Shown here: positions 1 to 8,189 of the stretch, in pieces
How positions within the stretch are numbered: position 1 is the first letter of the stretch
Layout of the letters: each line of letters begins with the position of its first letter
Made by a program: the position numbers and the translations under genes
NCBI RefSeq assembly: GCF_004216855.1
Contig: NZ_SGXT01000018.1
Location: 1 to 64,000, forward strand
Length of the DNA: 64,000 nt
Origin: Microcella alkaliphila
Lineage (GTDB): Bacteria > Actinomycetota > Actinomycetes > Actinomycetales > Microbacteriaceae
Reading direction: 5' to 3'
Notes under the pieces: model-generated
Seen by the model: the letters and a program-made list of their open reading frames with translations, nothing else
Told to the model about the DNA's origin: nothing
Databases searched by the model: none

Positions 1-1
1 G

Positions 2-748
2 GAGCTGACCGGGATGGTCGACCTGTCCCGCGACGAGCATGGCCGGGTGCGTGCCAGGTTGCTGGATCTGGTGCCGGGCAGGTCGGGGAAGGCGTACGCG
101 AGCTGGCTCCAACAGCGCGGCGACGCGTTCCGCCGCCGCGTGCGAATCGCGGCGTTGGATCCGTTCGCCGGTTACAAGAACGCCATCGATGACGAGCTCG
201 AAGACGCCGTCGCCGTGCTGGACGCGTTCCATGTCGTCAAGCTCGGTACCGCCGCCGTCGACGAGGTGCGCCGCCGCGTGCAGCAGACCACGCTCGGGCA
301 TCGCGGTCGCAAGGGCGATCCGCTCTACGGGATCCAGACGATCCTCCGTGCCGGGAGGGAGAACCTCACCGACAAACAGCAGGCCCGCCTGGACGCGGCA
401 TTCGCTCACCGAGACGAGCACGTCGAGGTGGAAGTGGCGTGGCAGTGCGCGCAGCAGCTGCGCGACGCCTACCGACAGACGGACCTGACCGCCGGGCGGG
501 TGATCGCCGAGCAGGTCGTCGACACGTTCCACACCTGCCCGATCCCCGAGATCGCACGGCTGGGCCGCACGCTACGCCGGTGGCGTGACCCGTTCCTGGC
601 GTACTTCACCACCGGGCGTGCGAACAACGGCGGCACCGAAGCCGTCAACGGCATCATCGAACTCCACCGGCGCCTCGCCCGCGGGTTCCGCAACCGCGAC
701 AACTACCGCCTCCGCATGCTCCTCGCCGCCGGCGGCCTCACCCCATGA
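2..748 (+). CDS. ISL3-family transposase, C-terminal part (5' truncated by window edge)
   Basis: DDE transposase that would cut and join the ends of the surrounding insertion sequence. The reading frame runs open from the first bases of the window, so the protein starts upstream; ISL3 transposases are usually about 400-450 residues and about 248 codons are visible. Counting from the first in-frame ATG at position 14, the motif LDAFHVVKL (Asp near residue 70) and the GGTEAVNG block (Glu near residue 209), followed by GFRNRDNYRLRML, match the second Asp and the Glu regions of ISL3 enzymes. The stop lies only two bases before the terminal inverted repeat, as is usual for the family. No frameshift or internal stop is seen. 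Confidence 0.88.
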   Translation, partial: ELTGMVDLSRDEHGRVRARLLDLVPGRSGKAYASWLQQRGDAFRRRVRIAALDPFAGYKNAIDDELEDAVAVLDAFHVVKLGTAAVDEVRRRVQQTTLGHRGRKGDPLYGIQTILRAGRENLTDKQQARLDAAFAHRDEHVEVEVAWQCAQQLRDAYRQTDLTAGRVIAEQVVDTFHTCPIPEIARLGRTLRRWRDPFLAYFTTGRANNGGTEAVNGIIELHRRLARGFRNRDNYRLRMLLAAGGLTP

Positions 749-750
749 CC

Positions 751-772
751 CCCACCGAAAGTCCGAAGAGCC
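751..772. repeat. Right terminal inverted repeat of the ISL3 element
   Basis: The 22 bases immediately after the transposase stop, read on the minus strand, begin GGCTCTTCGG and continue with a TTTCGG stretch, matching the usual ISL3 terminus. The partner repeat is outside the window. Confidence 0.75.
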
Positions 773-780
773 TCTTAAGG
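773..780. repeat. Candidate 8-bp target site duplication of the ISL3 insertion
   Basis: TCTTAAGG follows the terminal repeat directly; ISL3 elements typically duplicate 8 bp. The octamer contains the rmlA stop codon (775-777 on the minus strand), so the insertion touched the last codons of rmlA without disrupting it. Its partner copy would lie left of the element, outside the window. Confidence 0.55.
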
Positions 781-1656
781 CAAGTCTGTTTTTCTTTCGC
801 CGAGAAGTGTCATCAAGTAGTCTCCGTAGCCACTCTTGCGAAGAGGCGACGCGAGATCCTCAAGTTCCGTATCAGTAATCCAGCCGGAGCGCCAAGCAAC
901 TTCCTCGATGCAGCCGATCTTGAATCCTTGGCGGTCCTCAATCACTCTTACATACTCCGATGCCTGCATCATCGATTCGAAGGTTCCGGTGTCGAGCCAA
1001 GCTGTGCCCCGGTCCAGGACCTGCACGCGTAGCTTATTTTCGGCGAGGTAGCGCTCATTTACGCTGGAGATTTCGAGTTCGCCCCGCGCGCTCGGTCGAA
1101 TCGACTTTGCAATTTCGACGACTGAGTTATCGTAGAAGTATAATCCGGGGATTGCAAAACTACTTTTCGGCGAGAAGGGCTTTTCCTCGATGGATATTGC
1201 TCGGCCATGTGAATCGAACTCGACCACGCCGTAAGCTGTTGGATCTGACACGTGGTATGCAAAAACGAGACCGCCTTCCAGATCCGCATTCTGTCGCAGG
1301 GACGATCCAAGTCCCGTGCCGTGGAAAATGTTGTCTCCCAGCACGAGGGCGACAGTACTGTCTGTTATGAAGGCTTCCCCAATTAGGAATGCTTGAGCGA
1401 GTCCCTCCGGTGCGGGCTGGATGGCGTATTCGATTTTCATACCCAGGTGCGAACCATCTCCAAGTAACGCCCGAAATTGGTCGTTGTGTTCTGGTGTAGT
1501 AATTACGAGAACGTCACGCACTCCTGCCATCATTAGTGTCGAAAGCGGGTAATAAATCATTGGTTTGTCATAAATCGGCATTAGTTGCTTTGATATGCCC
1601 TTGGTTATGGGCCACAACCGTGTGCCAGATCCTCCTGCGAGAACGATGCCTTTCAA
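775..1656 (-). CDS. rmlA: Glucose-1-phosphate thymidylyltransferase
   Basis: Makes dTDP-glucose from glucose 1-phosphate and dTTP, the first step of dTDP-L-rhamnose synthesis in the cytoplasm. The 293-residue length is normal. The nucleotide-binding loop GGSGTRL is at residues 8-14, LGDN at 106-109 and the EKP motif at 158-160. The start is TTG, chosen because AAAGAGGAGGAAGA lies just before it and the N-terminus MKGIVLAGG is exactly that of RmlA. It is the last gene of a minus-strand group with two glycosyltransferases. The remaining rhamnose genes rmlB, rmlC and rmlD are not in the window and may lie beyond the insertion sequence. G+C is visibly lower than in the rest of the window. Confidence 0.95.
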   Translation of the reverse strand: MKGIVLAGGSGTRLWPITKGISKQLMPIYDKPMIYYPLSTLMMAGVRDVLVITTPEHNDQFRALLGDGSHLGMKIEYAIQPAPEGLAQAFLIGEAFITDSTVALVLGDNIFHGTGLGSSLRQNADLEGGLVFAYHVSDPTAYGVVEFDSHGRAISIEEKPFSPKSSFAIPGLYFYDNSVVEIAKSIRPSARGELEISSVNERYLAENKLRVQVLDRGTAWLDTGTFESMMQASEYVRVIEDRQGFKIGCIEEVAWRSGWITDTELEDLASPLRKSGYGDYLMTLLGERKTDLP

Positions 1657-1735
1657 TCTTCCTCCTCTTTCCTAACGCATTCACGCGCAGTCGCTTGGCG
1701 TTGTCGATCCCTCATGCGTGTTGGAATTGGTCTGG

Positions 1736-3100
1736 TCACTTCTGGCCCAGAAGCGATACAACGTTCCTGATGGCGTCTTTCATCGGGGCGCCGAGGCGAC
1801 CCCCAAAGTCTCCGTCGTACGGTCCAGTACCTTGGACGAGATCCGCTGCGATCGCTTCCACGAGCGCCGAGCCCAGTGATTCAGGGTCCGCTGGCACTGC
1901 GTTCAGGTTCAAATGAAGTCCGCTTCGAGTGCCCGCGAAATCATTTGTCACGGCTCGAGCTCCTGAGACGGCAGCTTCTAGAGGCGGGTGGCTAGGGTGT
2001 GGACTAGCCTGAAGTGATAATACGACAGTACTGGCTGCCAATAGGTCGAGGTACCCATCCCAATCCAGCACGCCAACACTTCTAAGTGTGTGCCCGCGCC
2101 CCAGATCGATATCCGGATGGTATTCCCCTGCGGAAACAAAATCGAACTTCTCCAAACCGGGAGGACTTTCTGCGATCGCGCGTCTCAACGCAGCAATCGC
2201 GAGATCAAACATGTTCCTCGGTTTGCTCGGCCTGCCGTAAAGCAACAGCCGATGAACGTTTGTCTCTCTTCTCTCGCTCACGCGTTGCAGCGCTTCAAGG
2301 TTTAGGTGGGGGGCGAATACAGAACCCGTTGGAACAGCGATTCCTTCTTGGGACAGGTACGCGGCGAGGGGCTGAGAGTTGACGAGCGGTGTGAATCCAC
2401 GATGGTAAGTATCACGCGCAACCTCAAAGCTGGTCGACCACGCGTTGAAGCCCGGTTCGAAATCCTGGATCAAGTAGATCGTGCGACTCGAATCAATTAC
2501 GCCGTCCATGGATGCTACGGATGCTGCATGCGCGGTGACCCAGTGGGTGCAAAGCCAGTAATCATTCTCGGAGACGGGTAGTCCAACGAGCCCAGCCCGA
2601 ACAACATGTTCGATCCCACTTCCGAATCGCTCTTGCAAGTAGCGTTCGGTCGAAGCAACGTGCCGATGAACGATACGTCCGCTAAGGGTTATGACGCGCA
2701 CCGGCACGCCCAAGCTGCGAGCTAACTCGTTTCCGACATCCAGTGCGGTGCTTACGCCGGCGAACACGCGTCCAGGGTGGAGCTCGGGCAGAAGAATGTT
2801 GAGAGCAGGAGTGACAGACTCATCGGGCACGATATCGAGGAGGGACATCGCCGACTCGCTCAAACCGCGATGGGCTTGAGCGCGGAGCGTCGCGTTCACG
2901 CCCTCCATAGCACTTCGCTTGCTGGTCTCTTCTCCAACCCGCCCAGGGTCTAGGGCTGCAGTGCTCCGCTGCACTCCTTGCGGGGCCGAAGTCCAAGGTT
3001 GAACCGATCGACGGAAATCAGAGGAGCGAAGATACGCCTGGTTTAGGCGGATCAAGTTCCTCAGCCCCCTGATCACGTCAGCCAACGGGTTCCCCCCCAC
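1736..3100 (-). CDS. WsaF-like rhamnosyltransferase (GT-B fold)
   Basis: Probable cytoplasmic glycosyltransferase adding rhamnose to a growing polysaccharide. The 454-residue protein contains IYLIQDFEPGFNAWS near residue 210, close to the QDYEPGF signature of WsaF-type rhamnosyltransferases, and a C-terminal GT4-like half with LLLYGRPSKPRNMFDLAI and HPPLEAAVSGARAVTNDF. The start is GTG at 3100 behind AGGTAGGA; a less likely alternative lies a few codons in. It sits between a GT4 gene and rmlA on the same strand and opposite a Wzm/Wzt exporter, the context in which WsaF acts in polyrhamnan synthesis. Rhamnose as donor is inferred from family and neighbours, not shown by the sequence. Lower G+C than downstream genes. 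Confidence 0.72.
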   Translation of the reverse strand: MGGNPLADVIRGLRNLIRLNQAYLRSSDFRRSVQPWTSAPQGVQRSTAALDPGRVGEETSKRSAMEGVNATLRAQAHRGLSESAMSLLDIVPDESVTPALNILLPELHPGRVFAGVSTALDVGNELARSLGVPVRVITLSGRIVHRHVASTERYLQERFGSGIEHVVRAGLVGLPVSENDYWLCTHWVTAHAASVASMDGVIDSSRTIYLIQDFEPGFNAWSTSFEVARDTYHRGFTPLVNSQPLAAYLSQEGIAVPTGSVFAPHLNLEALQRVSERRETNVHRLLLYGRPSKPRNMFDLAIAALRRAIAESPPGLEKFDFVSAGEYHPDIDLGRGHTLRSVGVLDWDGYLDLLAASTVVLSLQASPHPSHPPLEAAVSGARAVTNDFAGTRSGLHLNLNAVPADPESLGSALVEAIAADLVQGTGPYDGDFGGRLGAPMKDAIRNVVSLLGQK

Positions 3101-3225
3101 ACTCGTCCTACCTGATTGACTAAGCTATCGTGACCCCTCCCATCGGTCACTCCCAATAACGAAACGTCACGATTACACCTTACTTGCACCTTCAGGACTT
3201 GCGCGCACATCTGACCTCGTGATGT

Positions 3226-4551
3226 CTATCGAGACCACGTGGTTGCTGAGGATGGCCAGAGTCGCCGCTTAGCTCGGAATGCCAGCGAAACAGGAAATTC
3301 GAGGACGTTTGGCACGCGCCGCGAGATTGACCGAGTCGCGGATACCACTTCCTTTTCGGCGTTGCGAGCAAGAGCCTCGCGTTCCGGTTCACGTTCATTC
3401 AAACGGCGGACAATTAGCTCCATAAAGCCAGCAGAATCAAGAGTGCCGCTGCCAGCCTCTTGAAGCGCAGATCTACCTCGTTGCCCCTCAGATCTAACTC
3501 TAGCTGGCTGTTCTGAGTACCACCGAATTGCATTTGCCAGCGAGGTAGGGGATTCCGGATCAAAGATCTGCCCAAAAAATCCGGGACGGAGCAATTCTGC
3601 GGACCCCGAGTTTCGTGAGGCGATCGCCGGCCGGCTCATACTCATATATTCCACGGTAGTGCGACCGAACGCCTCCCAGGGGCCCGGCGACAGGCCAACG
3701 TGTGCAGCGGTGATGTCTGCGGAGATATCGGATTGTTCGTCCTTGAAGACGAGTTGTCCGTCGACTTGAAGTGATTGTGCTGACCGGATCAACTGTGATC
3801 GATAGCCGCGATGTACCTCCGAACCGACGATCGTGATCCGAGCGTCAGTGCCCGAGTCTCTGAGTATCCGCACAGCATTAGGCAAGATCCCAAGTCCCTT
3901 GGTGGGGGTCACGCGCGCGATAGCCAAAATGTTGATTCTTCCCCCGTCGTAGTCGGGTGGGGTCACCTCGGGCAGAGAATGGGGTGCTTTTGGATACATC
4001 ACAAGCGGAGTGGACCCGTCATTTGTAGGTCGACGGAAATGTTCTGCTACCGCGCGAGAATTCGCAATTACAAAAACTGACAAATCATTGATGAGACGTT
4101 TTGTGCTTTCCGCACCCAGCGTGAAGACAAGACCGTGATCTAGGTCCCCGTACTCACGAACCATCCAGGCGTGCGGGACACCTGCGCGCGCGGCAGCAAT
4201 TGCTGCCCACGGACTTGAGATGGTGTTCGTCACCACGGCGTCCGGTCTGAAGCTGGACACAATATCGTCCAACACGGCGAGCGTTGATAGGCCTTCCCGA
4301 GCGGATCGGGCGCGGCCCGCTGGGTTCGCTTCGAAAGGCGGAAGAACCCATCTGCCGTTTGTCACGAAAATCTCCGCGATCCCAAGCTGGCCGAGGCGCG
4401 CACTGAAGGTGCCCGGCGGTCCAGGGGACACGACCAAGATCTCGGGAGCACACGTGAGGCTCTGCCAATCCTCAAGCAGCGCGAGCAACGACAATTCCGC
4501 TCCACCGAGATGATCGAGCGAGTTAGCGTGATTGGCAACAAGGATCCGCAC
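3226..4551 (-). CDS. Glycosyltransferase family 4 protein
   Basis: Cytoplasmic GT-B glycosyltransferase of about 441 residues; donor and acceptor are unknown. The N-terminus has the glycan-sensing GGAELSLLALL pattern near residues 16-27. The C-terminal half has INILAIARVTPTKGLGIL and ISADITAAHVGLSPGPWEAFGRTTVEYMSMSRPAIAS, the GT4 donor-binding arrangement with its conserved glutamate. The start is GTG at 4551, preceded by AAGGTGGGG. It is the first gene of the minus-strand group GT4, WsaF-like, rmlA, and is divergent from the exporter permease with about 90 bp between the starts. Most likely an enzyme assembling the same rhamnose-containing chain. Lower G+C than the window average. Confidence 0.85.
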   Translation of the reverse strand: MRILVANHANSLDHLGGAELSLLALLEDWQSLTCAPEILVVSPGPPGTFSARLGQLGIAEIFVTNGRWVLPPFEANPAGRARSAREGLSTLAVLDDIVSSFRPDAVVTNTISSPWAAIAAARAGVPHAWMVREYGDLDHGLVFTLGAESTKRLINDLSVFVIANSRAVAEHFRRPTNDGSTPLVMYPKAPHSLPEVTPPDYDGGRINILAIARVTPTKGLGILPNAVRILRDSGTDARITIVGSEVHRGYRSQLIRSAQSLQVDGQLVFKDEQSDISADITAAHVGLSPGPWEAFGRTTVEYMSMSRPAIASRNSGSAELLRPGFFGQIFDPESPTSLANAIRWYSEQPARVRSEGQRGRSALQEAGSGTLDSAGFMELIVRRLNEREPEREALARNAEKEVVSATRSISRRVPNVLEFPVSLAFRAKRRLWPSSATTWSR

Positions 4552-4641
4552 TGCCCCACCTTAGGGCACGCTTGGTCGGCCAGTACATCGCAGCGTGCCC
4601 TATTATCTGCGGGTGGCATACGTCGAACGAGAGAGGTGAGG

Positions 4642-5460
4642 ATGGCCTACCTGAAGGAGCTCCTCGCCTCTCGGGAGCTACTCGCGAACCTCACGATGCG
4701 GGAGGTGAGTGGCAAGTACCGTCGAACCGTCCTCGGCCAGCTGTGGTCGTTGATCAACCCAATTGTGCTGATGCTCGTGTATACGGTGGTCTTCAGCTTC
4801 ATTTTCCGGGCCCGCCCTGCTGAGGGCGACCCGAGCGGATTGAACCTGTACCCGCTTTGGCTGATGTGCGGTCTTCTGCCGTGGCTGTACTTCACTCGGG
4901 TGGTAAACGGCGGGTTGACATCAATTGTGTCGAACGCCAACCTCATCAAGAAGGTTTACTTCCCTCGTATGCATCTCCCTCTTTCGGTCGCATTGTCAAC
5001 CGGCGTCACCTGGGCGATGGAACTCGGCGTCTTGGCACTGGCGCTAACCATATTTGGGGGAATGCCACTACCTTTCTTGCCACTTCTCATCCTGTGGATG
5101 GTTTTGCTTGCTCTCTTCGCTTCGGGCCTCGCAATGATGCTAGCGATTCTCAACGTTCATTTTCGAGATACGCAGCACTTTGTTGCGCTCATTCTCCAGA
5201 TGTGGATGTATCTCACTCCCATCATCTATCCGATTAGTTTGGTCCGCGAAGGAGCGGAACAGTACGGCATGTGGATCATTGACGTGTATCGCCTGAATCC
5301 GATGGAGAGATTCGTCGAAGTGTTCAGGAATATTCTGTACGACAACCGTCTACCCGCCTGGGACGATGCACTTTGGTGTGTGGGCTGGGCTGGTGTTATT
5401 TTTGGATTGGGATATATGATCTTTCAGCGCAACGAAAAGCGCTTGGCGGAACTGCTGTGA
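4642..5460 (+). CDS. wzm: ABC-2 type polysaccharide export permease (Wzm-like)
   Basis: Membrane half of an ABC exporter that moves a lipid-linked polysaccharide or teichoic-acid-like chain across the membrane. The protein of about 272 residues has the start typical of Wzm/TagG proteins (MAYLKELLASRELLANLTMREVSGKYRRTVLG, amphipathic helix before the first membrane span), six predicted membrane segments, and HFRDTQHFVALILQMWMYLTPIIYP in the last third. The ATG at 4642 is preferred because GAGAGGTGAGG precedes it; the frame stays open further upstream but without a ribosome site. The ATPase gene follows with a 4-base overlap. The divergent rhamnosyltransferase genes suggest that the cargo is a rhamnose-rich glycan. 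Confidence 0.9.
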   Translation: MAYLKELLASRELLANLTMREVSGKYRRTVLGQLWSLINPIVLMLVYTVVFSFIFRARPAEGDPSGLNLYPLWLMCGLLPWLYFTRVVNGGLTSIVSNANLIKKVYFPRMHLPLSVALSTGVTWAMELGVLALALTIFGGMPLPFLPLLILWMVLLALFASGLAMMLAILNVHFRDTQHFVALILQMWMYLTPIIYPISLVREGAEQYGMWIIDVYRLNPMERFVEVFRNILYDNRLPAWDDALWCVGWAGVIFGLGYMIFQRNEKRLAELL

Positions 5461-6200
5461 GCGACAGTGCGGTCATTGTGGATCGCGTTTCCAAGAAGTT
5501 TCGCATGTACAAAGAAAGAAACCAGTCGTTAAAAGCGGCAATCATGCGTGGGAAGAAGTCGATCGCGGAGGACTTTTGGGCAGTTCAAGACGTTAGTTTT
5601 GAAGTGCCCAGAGGGGCTACGTTTGGGCTAATCGGTCGAAACGGTTCCGGCAAGTCCACCCTGCTTAAGTGCCTTGCGCGGATCCTCCATCCCGATCGGG
5701 GCTCCATCACGATGAACGGCAAGGCAGCTTCACTTCTCGAGGTTGGCTCTGGCTTTCATCCTGAATTATCTGGACGTGAGAATGTTTTCCTCAATGGTTC
5801 TATTCTCGGGTTGTCAAAGAAGGAGGTCGCTTCCCGCTTTGACGAGATTGTCGAATTTTCAGGAGTCGGCAAATTCATCGATCAGCCAGTGAAGAATTAT
5901 TCATCTGGGATGTATGTTCGCCTTGGCTTTTCGGTGGCAATCCATGTTCAGCCTGACATCTTGGTCGTGGACGAGGTTCTCGCGGTTGGTGATGGCGCCT
6001 TTAAGAAGAAGTCACAAAATAAGTTCGTTGAGTTCACTAAATCAGGACGAACAGTGATATTGGTCACTCACTCTCTGGCGCAAGTTCGAGAAATGTGCAA
6101 CCAGGTTGCTTGGCTCGATCAGGGAAGGCTGGCGGCGGTCGGGGATGCTGACGAAGTCACACAGAAATATCAGGCGCACCTCGACGCCGCCGGGTCCTGA
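5457..6200 (+). CDS. wzt: ABC-type polysaccharide export ATPase (Wzt-like, short form)
   Basis: ATPase partner of the preceding permease. The 247-residue protein has Walker A GRNGSGKST at about 60-68, signature YSSGM at 148-152, Walker B ILVVDE at 168-173 and the switch His in LVTHS near 205. The GTG start overlaps the permease stop (GTGA), so translation is probably coupled. It ends soon after the ATPase fold and lacks the C-terminal carbohydrate-binding domain of long Wzt proteins, so export is probably not gated by a modified chain end recognised by this subunit. The gene ends five bases before a convergent glycosyltransferase. Local G+C falls to about 43% in one row of this gene, far below the later genes. 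Confidence 0.92.
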   Translation: MSDSAVIVDRVSKKFRMYKERNQSLKAAIMRGKKSIAEDFWAVQDVSFEVPRGATFGLIGRNGSGKSTLLKCLARILHPDRGSITMNGKAASLLEVGSGFHPELSGRENVFLNGSILGLSKKEVASRFDEIVEFSGVGKFIDQPVKNYSSGMYVRLGFSVAIHVQPDILVVDEVLAVGDGAFKKKSQNKFVEFTKSGRTVILVTHSLAQVREMCNQVAWLDQGRLAAVGDADEVTQKYQAHLDAAGS

Positions 6201-6205
6201 GCCGA

Positions 6206-7111
6206 TCAAGCATGTCTACTACGTCGACTTGCCATGAACTCATGAACTCGCGAGCGAATCGATAGCCCGGCGTTGATCGCCCCGCGCACTGGAAGCCACC
6301 AGATGCCTGAGTACTTTCGGCGGACAAATCGCCGGGCACTGTCATGATGCGCGCGAATCATGATTTTGGAATGTGCTTTGGTCGCATGCCCACCGATGTG
6401 AACGACCTCTGCGCCAGGGACATAAACGTTTCGCCAGCCAGCTTTGCCTAGTCGATAGCCCAGGTCGACGTCCTCGAAGTACATGAAGTATCCCTCGTCG
6501 AAGCCGCCAACTTCTTCGAATGCTGAGCGGCGCACGAGCAAACACGCTCCGGAAAGCCACCCGGCGTCGCGCGTGCCGAACTCGGGCCTGTGCTCGTGCC
6601 GGTAGGTACGAGTCCAAGGGTTGGCAGGCCAGACATTGGCGAAGAGGGCGTGGCCGACTCCCGTTCGTAGTGATGGGATGCGCCGGGCCGATGCGTAAGG
6701 GGAACCGTCAGGGTTTCGAACCAGGGGACCGACACTGCCGATAGTCGGATCTGTCGAAGCCTCGGCGAGTAGCGCATCGATCGTGCCGGCTTTATATTCG
6801 AGATCGGGGTTGCAGATCACCACCCATTTGATGCTCTTCGGCAGGAGCCGGACGCCAGCGTTGATCGCCGCGCCGTAGCCTGGATTTTCGGGCCGGGCGA
6901 CATAGGTGGCGCCAAACCGGTGAGCGATGGGGGCCGCTGACTCATCGTCGCCAGGGAAGTTGTCGACCACGACAACCGACAGGGGCTCTCTCGACGCGCC
7001 CGCGAGTGACGCAAGCAGCTTCTTGAGTACCGAGTTCGACCGAAAGGCGACCGTGACCACCCCAACGCGGGGTCCCGGGCGAGCGCCCGACTCGTCGCTC
7101 GATTCAGCCAT
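6206..7111 (-). CDS. wbbL: WbbL-like rhamnosyltransferase (GT2)
   Basis: Resembles N-acetylglucosaminyl-diphospho-decaprenol L-rhamnosyltransferase, which transfers rhamnose from dTDP-rhamnose to the lipid-linked GlcNAc primer of the actinobacterial wall linker. The 301-residue GT2 protein shows VGVVTVAFRSNSVL at the N-terminus, RPENPGYGAAINAG, WLSGACLLVRRSAFEEVGG and the acidic block YFMYFEDVDLGYRLG followed by VVHIGGHATK, all features of the WbbL group. The ATG at 7111 is chosen because CGGGAG precedes it and a TAGGAT hexamer lies ten bases upstream; a GTG at 7141 would extend it. It may instead act on another acceptor of the locus, since acceptor specificity cannot be read from sequence. 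Confidence 0.75.
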   Translation of the reverse strand: MAESSDESGARPGPRVGVVTVAFRSNSVLKKLLASLAGASREPLSVVVVDNFPGDDESAAPIAHRFGATYVARPENPGYGAAINAGVRLLPKSIKWVVICNPDLEYKAGTIDALLAEASTDPTIGSVGPLVRNPDGSPYASARRIPSLRTGVGHALFANVWPANPWTRTYRHEHRPEFGTRDAGWLSGACLLVRRSAFEEVGGFDEGYFMYFEDVDLGYRLGKAGWRNVYVPGAEVVHIGGHATKAHSKIMIRAHHDSARRFVRRKYSGIWWLPVRGAINAGLSIRSRVHEFMASRRSRHA

Positions 7112-7142
7112 GGTGCTCCCGATCCTAGCCCGGGCCCTCACC

Positions 7143-7148
7143 TAGGCT
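7143..7148 (+). promoter_or_regulatory. Candidate -10 element of a leaderless promoter
   Basis: TAGGCT lies exactly six bases before the GTG of the GT2 gene at 7155. The same hexamer and spacing recur before several other genes of the window, which is the main support. Confidence 0.5.
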
Positions 7149-7154
7149 GGCGGG

Positions 7155-8189
7155 GTGACCGCAGCCCCCACCGCACCGCTGACAGTGTCGGTTGTCATGT
7201 GCACGCACAATGGGGCGGCTTTCATTGCGGAACAGGTGGAGAGCATCCTCGCTCAACGACCGTCGCCGATCGAGATCGTGCTCGGCGACGACGATTCGCG
7301 CGACGGCACCGTCGAAATCGTCGAACGGCTGGTCGCGGAGGCCCAAGCCGCCGACTCCGCAGTGACGACCGAGCTGAGCGTGCGCCGCCACTCGCCCCCG
7401 CTCGGCGTCACCGCCAACTTCGCCGACGCCCTCGCGCACGCGCGCGGCGACCTGATCGCGCTCAGCGACCAAGACGATGTCTGGATGCCCGACAAACTCG
7501 CCGTCGTCGTCGACCGCTTCGCGCACGACCCGCAGCTGCAGCTCGTGCACACGGACGCGCGCCTCATCGATCAAGACGGCAACCCGCTTGGCGGCACGCT
7601 GCTGAGTGCCCTCGAGATCACGACGCAGGAGAAGGTCGACCTCGTCGCTGGCGATGCTCAGGCTGCGCTCTTGCGGCGCAATCTCGTGACCGGCGCGACG
7701 GTCGTCCTGCGGCGCGGACTGCTCGAACCCGCGCTGCCGATTCCGGGGGAGTGGGTGCACGACGAGTGGCTCGCCGCCGTTGCCGCGGGCATGAGCGAGC
7801 AGGCGGGCGCCGTACGGCTGATTCCCCGACCGCTCATCGACTACCGGCAGCACGATGCCAACCAGATCGGTGCCCGGCGCCCGAGAATGAGCGATCGGTG
7901 GGCGAAGCTCACCGAGCCACGCGACGAACGTCAGCCCCGACTCGCACAGCGCACCCAACAGCTGGCCGACCGCCTGCGCGAGAAGGGCGCCCCCGCCGTG
8001 CGGCTCGCACGAGCGGAGGCGAAGCACGCCCATGAGGCCGCGCGCGCCCACTACCCGGCAGCCCGGCCGCTGCGCGTTCCCGCCATCATCGGCGCGGCGG
8101 TGCGCGGCCGCTACGGCCGCTACAGTCGCGGCGGAATCGACATCGTGCGCGACCTTCTGCAACCGGCGACGGAAAGGCAGAAGCGGTGA
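7155..8189 (+). CDS. Glycosyltransferase family 2 protein
   Basis: Cytoplasmic GT-A enzyme of 344 residues; substrates unknown. The GT2 signature is clear: SVVMCTHNGAAFIAEQVESILAQ at the N-terminus, GDDDSRDGT near residue 43, and ALSDQDDVWMPDKLA near 105-119, followed by VHDEWLA. This pattern is common in enzymes building rhamnose-containing O-antigens. The C-terminal third is alpha-helical and rich in Arg and Ala. The GTG start sits six bases after TAGGCT and has no clear ribosome site, fitting a leaderless transcript. It opens a three-gene run with 4-base overlaps (GT2, GT4, DUF2142). The divergent WbbL-like gene begins only 44 bases away. Confidence 0.85.
   Translation: MTAAPTAPLTVSVVMCTHNGAAFIAEQVESILAQRPSPIEIVLGDDDSRDGTVEIVERLVAEAQAADSAVTTELSVRRHSPPLGVTANFADALAHARGDLIALSDQDDVWMPDKLAVVVDRFAHDPQLQLVHTDARLIDQDGNPLGGTLLSALEITTQEKVDLVAGDAQAALLRRNLVTGATVVLRRGLLEPALPIPGEWVHDEWLAAVAAGMSEQAGAVRLIPRPLIDYRQHDANQIGARRPRMSDRWAKLTEPRDERQPRLAQRTQQLADRLREKGAPAVRLARAEAKHAHEAARAHYPAARPLRVPAIIGAAVRGRYGRYSRGGIDIVRDLLQPATERQKR

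Larger units (their letters stand above)
1..772 (+). mobile_element. ISL3-family insertion sequence, right part (left end outside window)
   Basis: The element comprises the C-terminal part of an ISL3-type transposase and a terminal repeat at 751-772. The outermost bases of that repeat, read inward from the right end, are GGCTCTTCGGACTTTCGGTG, a typical ISL3 terminus. It is followed by an 8-base candidate target duplication. The left end is upstream of the window, so the full length and the second copies of the inverted repeat and target duplication cannot be seen. The transposase frame is open over all visible sequence, so the element may be intact. Confidence 0.85.

Noticed and set aside
4552-4641. 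TATTAT (4601-4606) as -10 of a divergent promoter with TTGGTC (4572-4577) as -35
   Set aside because: The spacing is 23 bases, too long for a vegetative promoter. A promoter for wzm very likely lies here, but these exact hexamers are not supported.
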